Shown in pieces: positions 5,775 to 6,243 of a stretch of 6,243 bases of DNA. This DNA is from Bacillota bacterium (lineage in GTDB: Bacteria; Bacillota; Sulfobacillia; Symbiobacteriales; Symbiobacteriaceae). The notes below the pieces were generated by a model. It was not told the origin of the DNA, did not search any database, and was given only the letters and a program-made list of their open reading frames with translations. Each line of letters starts with the position of its first letter. Positions within the stretch are counted from its first letter, which is position 1. The stretch spans positions 1 to 6,243 of the forward strand of contig JAQBPS010000138.1 in the NCBI GenBank assembly GCA_028287415.1, in the 5' to 3' direction. Position numbers and translations under genes: made by a program.

Positions 5775-6243
5775 TGGCAAAAGCAAAGACGCTGTTTATC
5801 TGTCAGGAATGCGGACAGGAATCGGCCCGCTGGCTGGGCAAGTGCCCGGGCTGCGACAACTGGAACACCATGGTCGAGGAGGTTGTCGCTCCGGCAGCGC
5901 AAGCACGGCCCGGCATTTCGCCGGGTCTTTCGCTCGGCGAGAAGCCCGTGCAGATCTCGCAGGTAACGTCGGAGGATGCGCCCCGCTTTGCCACAGGGCT
6001 GGGAGAGCTGGACCGGGTGCTCGGCGGCGGCATCGTTCCCGGCTCGTTGGTACTGGTCGGCGGCGACCCTGGCATCGGTAAGAGCACGATCCTCCTCCAG
6101 CTGGCTGCCCGGGTTGCTGAAACCCAGGGTACGGTGCTGTATGTGAGCGGTGAGGAGAGTGCGCGGCAAGTCCGGATGCGGGCCGATCGCCTGACCAGCC
6201 TGAGCAATCGCCTCTATGTGGTCAGTGAGACCAACCTTGACAC
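5774..6243 (+). CDS. radA: RadA (Sms), DNA repair and recombination ATPase (N-terminal part, truncated by window edge)
   Basis: RecA-like hexameric ATPase that promotes branch migration and processing of recombination intermediates; in Bacillus it also interacts with DisA. The frame is open for 156 codons to the window end. It starts MAKAKTLFICQECG, with the family's N-terminal zinc finger C10/C13 and C24/C27 (CQECG ... CPGC). After a linker come TGLGELDRVLGGGIVPGS (74-91), Walker A GGDPGIGKST at 96-105 and SGEES at 125-129. Walker B, the KNRFG motif and the Lon-like C-terminal domain would lie beyond the window; full-length members have about 450 residues. ATG 5774 overlaps the CBS stop (ATAATG), and AGGTG at 5761-5765 may serve as RBS. 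No frameshift is seen in the visible part. Confidence 0.97.
   Translation, partial: MAKAKTLFICQECGQESARWLGKCPGCDNWNTMVEEVVAPAAQARPGISPGLSLGEKPVQISQVTSEDAPRFATGLGELDRVLGGGIVPGSLVLVGGDPGIGKSTILLQLAARVAETQGTVLYVSGEESARQVRMRADRLTSLSNRLYVVSETNLD

Overview
The window is a clpC stress operon of a high-GC Gram-positive bacterium of the Bacillota (Firmicutes). Basis: the gene order ctsR-mcsA-mcsB-clpC followed by radA is the classical arrangement of that phylum, the encoded proteins carry the diagnostic motifs of each family, and every gene is preceded by a strong G-rich Shine-Dalgarno sequence (mostly A/G-GGGG, about 8 nt before the start). The GC-rich codon use would suit a Symbiobacterium-like or other deep-branching thermophilic Bacillota lineage, but that placement is only an inference.

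Layout, all on the + strand. Positions 2-313 hold the C-terminal two thirds of CtsR, the repressor of the operon; its N-terminus and the operon promoter/operator lie upstream of the window. mcsA (332-886), mcsB (873-1958), an unnamed small gene encoding a free-standing double Clp N-domain (1981-2457) and clpC (2475-4973) follow with gaps of 22 nt or less or with overlap, so they almost certainly form one transcript. Positions 4974-5339 are a 366-nt non-coding stretch with at least four inverted repeats, two of which look like intrinsic terminators. Then come a small two-CBS-domain protein (5340-5774) and radA (5774 to the window end, incomplete), overlapping by one base.

How the genes work together. 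McsB, stimulated by McsA, phosphorylates arginines on proteins, including CtsR in its DNA-binding wing. Phospho-arginine is recognised by the N-domain of ClpC, which unfolds the target into ClpP. The extra gene encodes only that recognition domain, with no ATPase. It keeps the Glu of each of the two phospho-arginine pockets but has lost other conserved pocket residues. It is the most interesting item here: a candidate adaptor, decoy or regulator of the McsB/ClpC pathway. The second unusual point is the CBS-pair gene coupled to radA, where Bacillus has radA-disA directly after clpC. The third is the multi-hairpin region between the two transcription units. The remainder is conventional.
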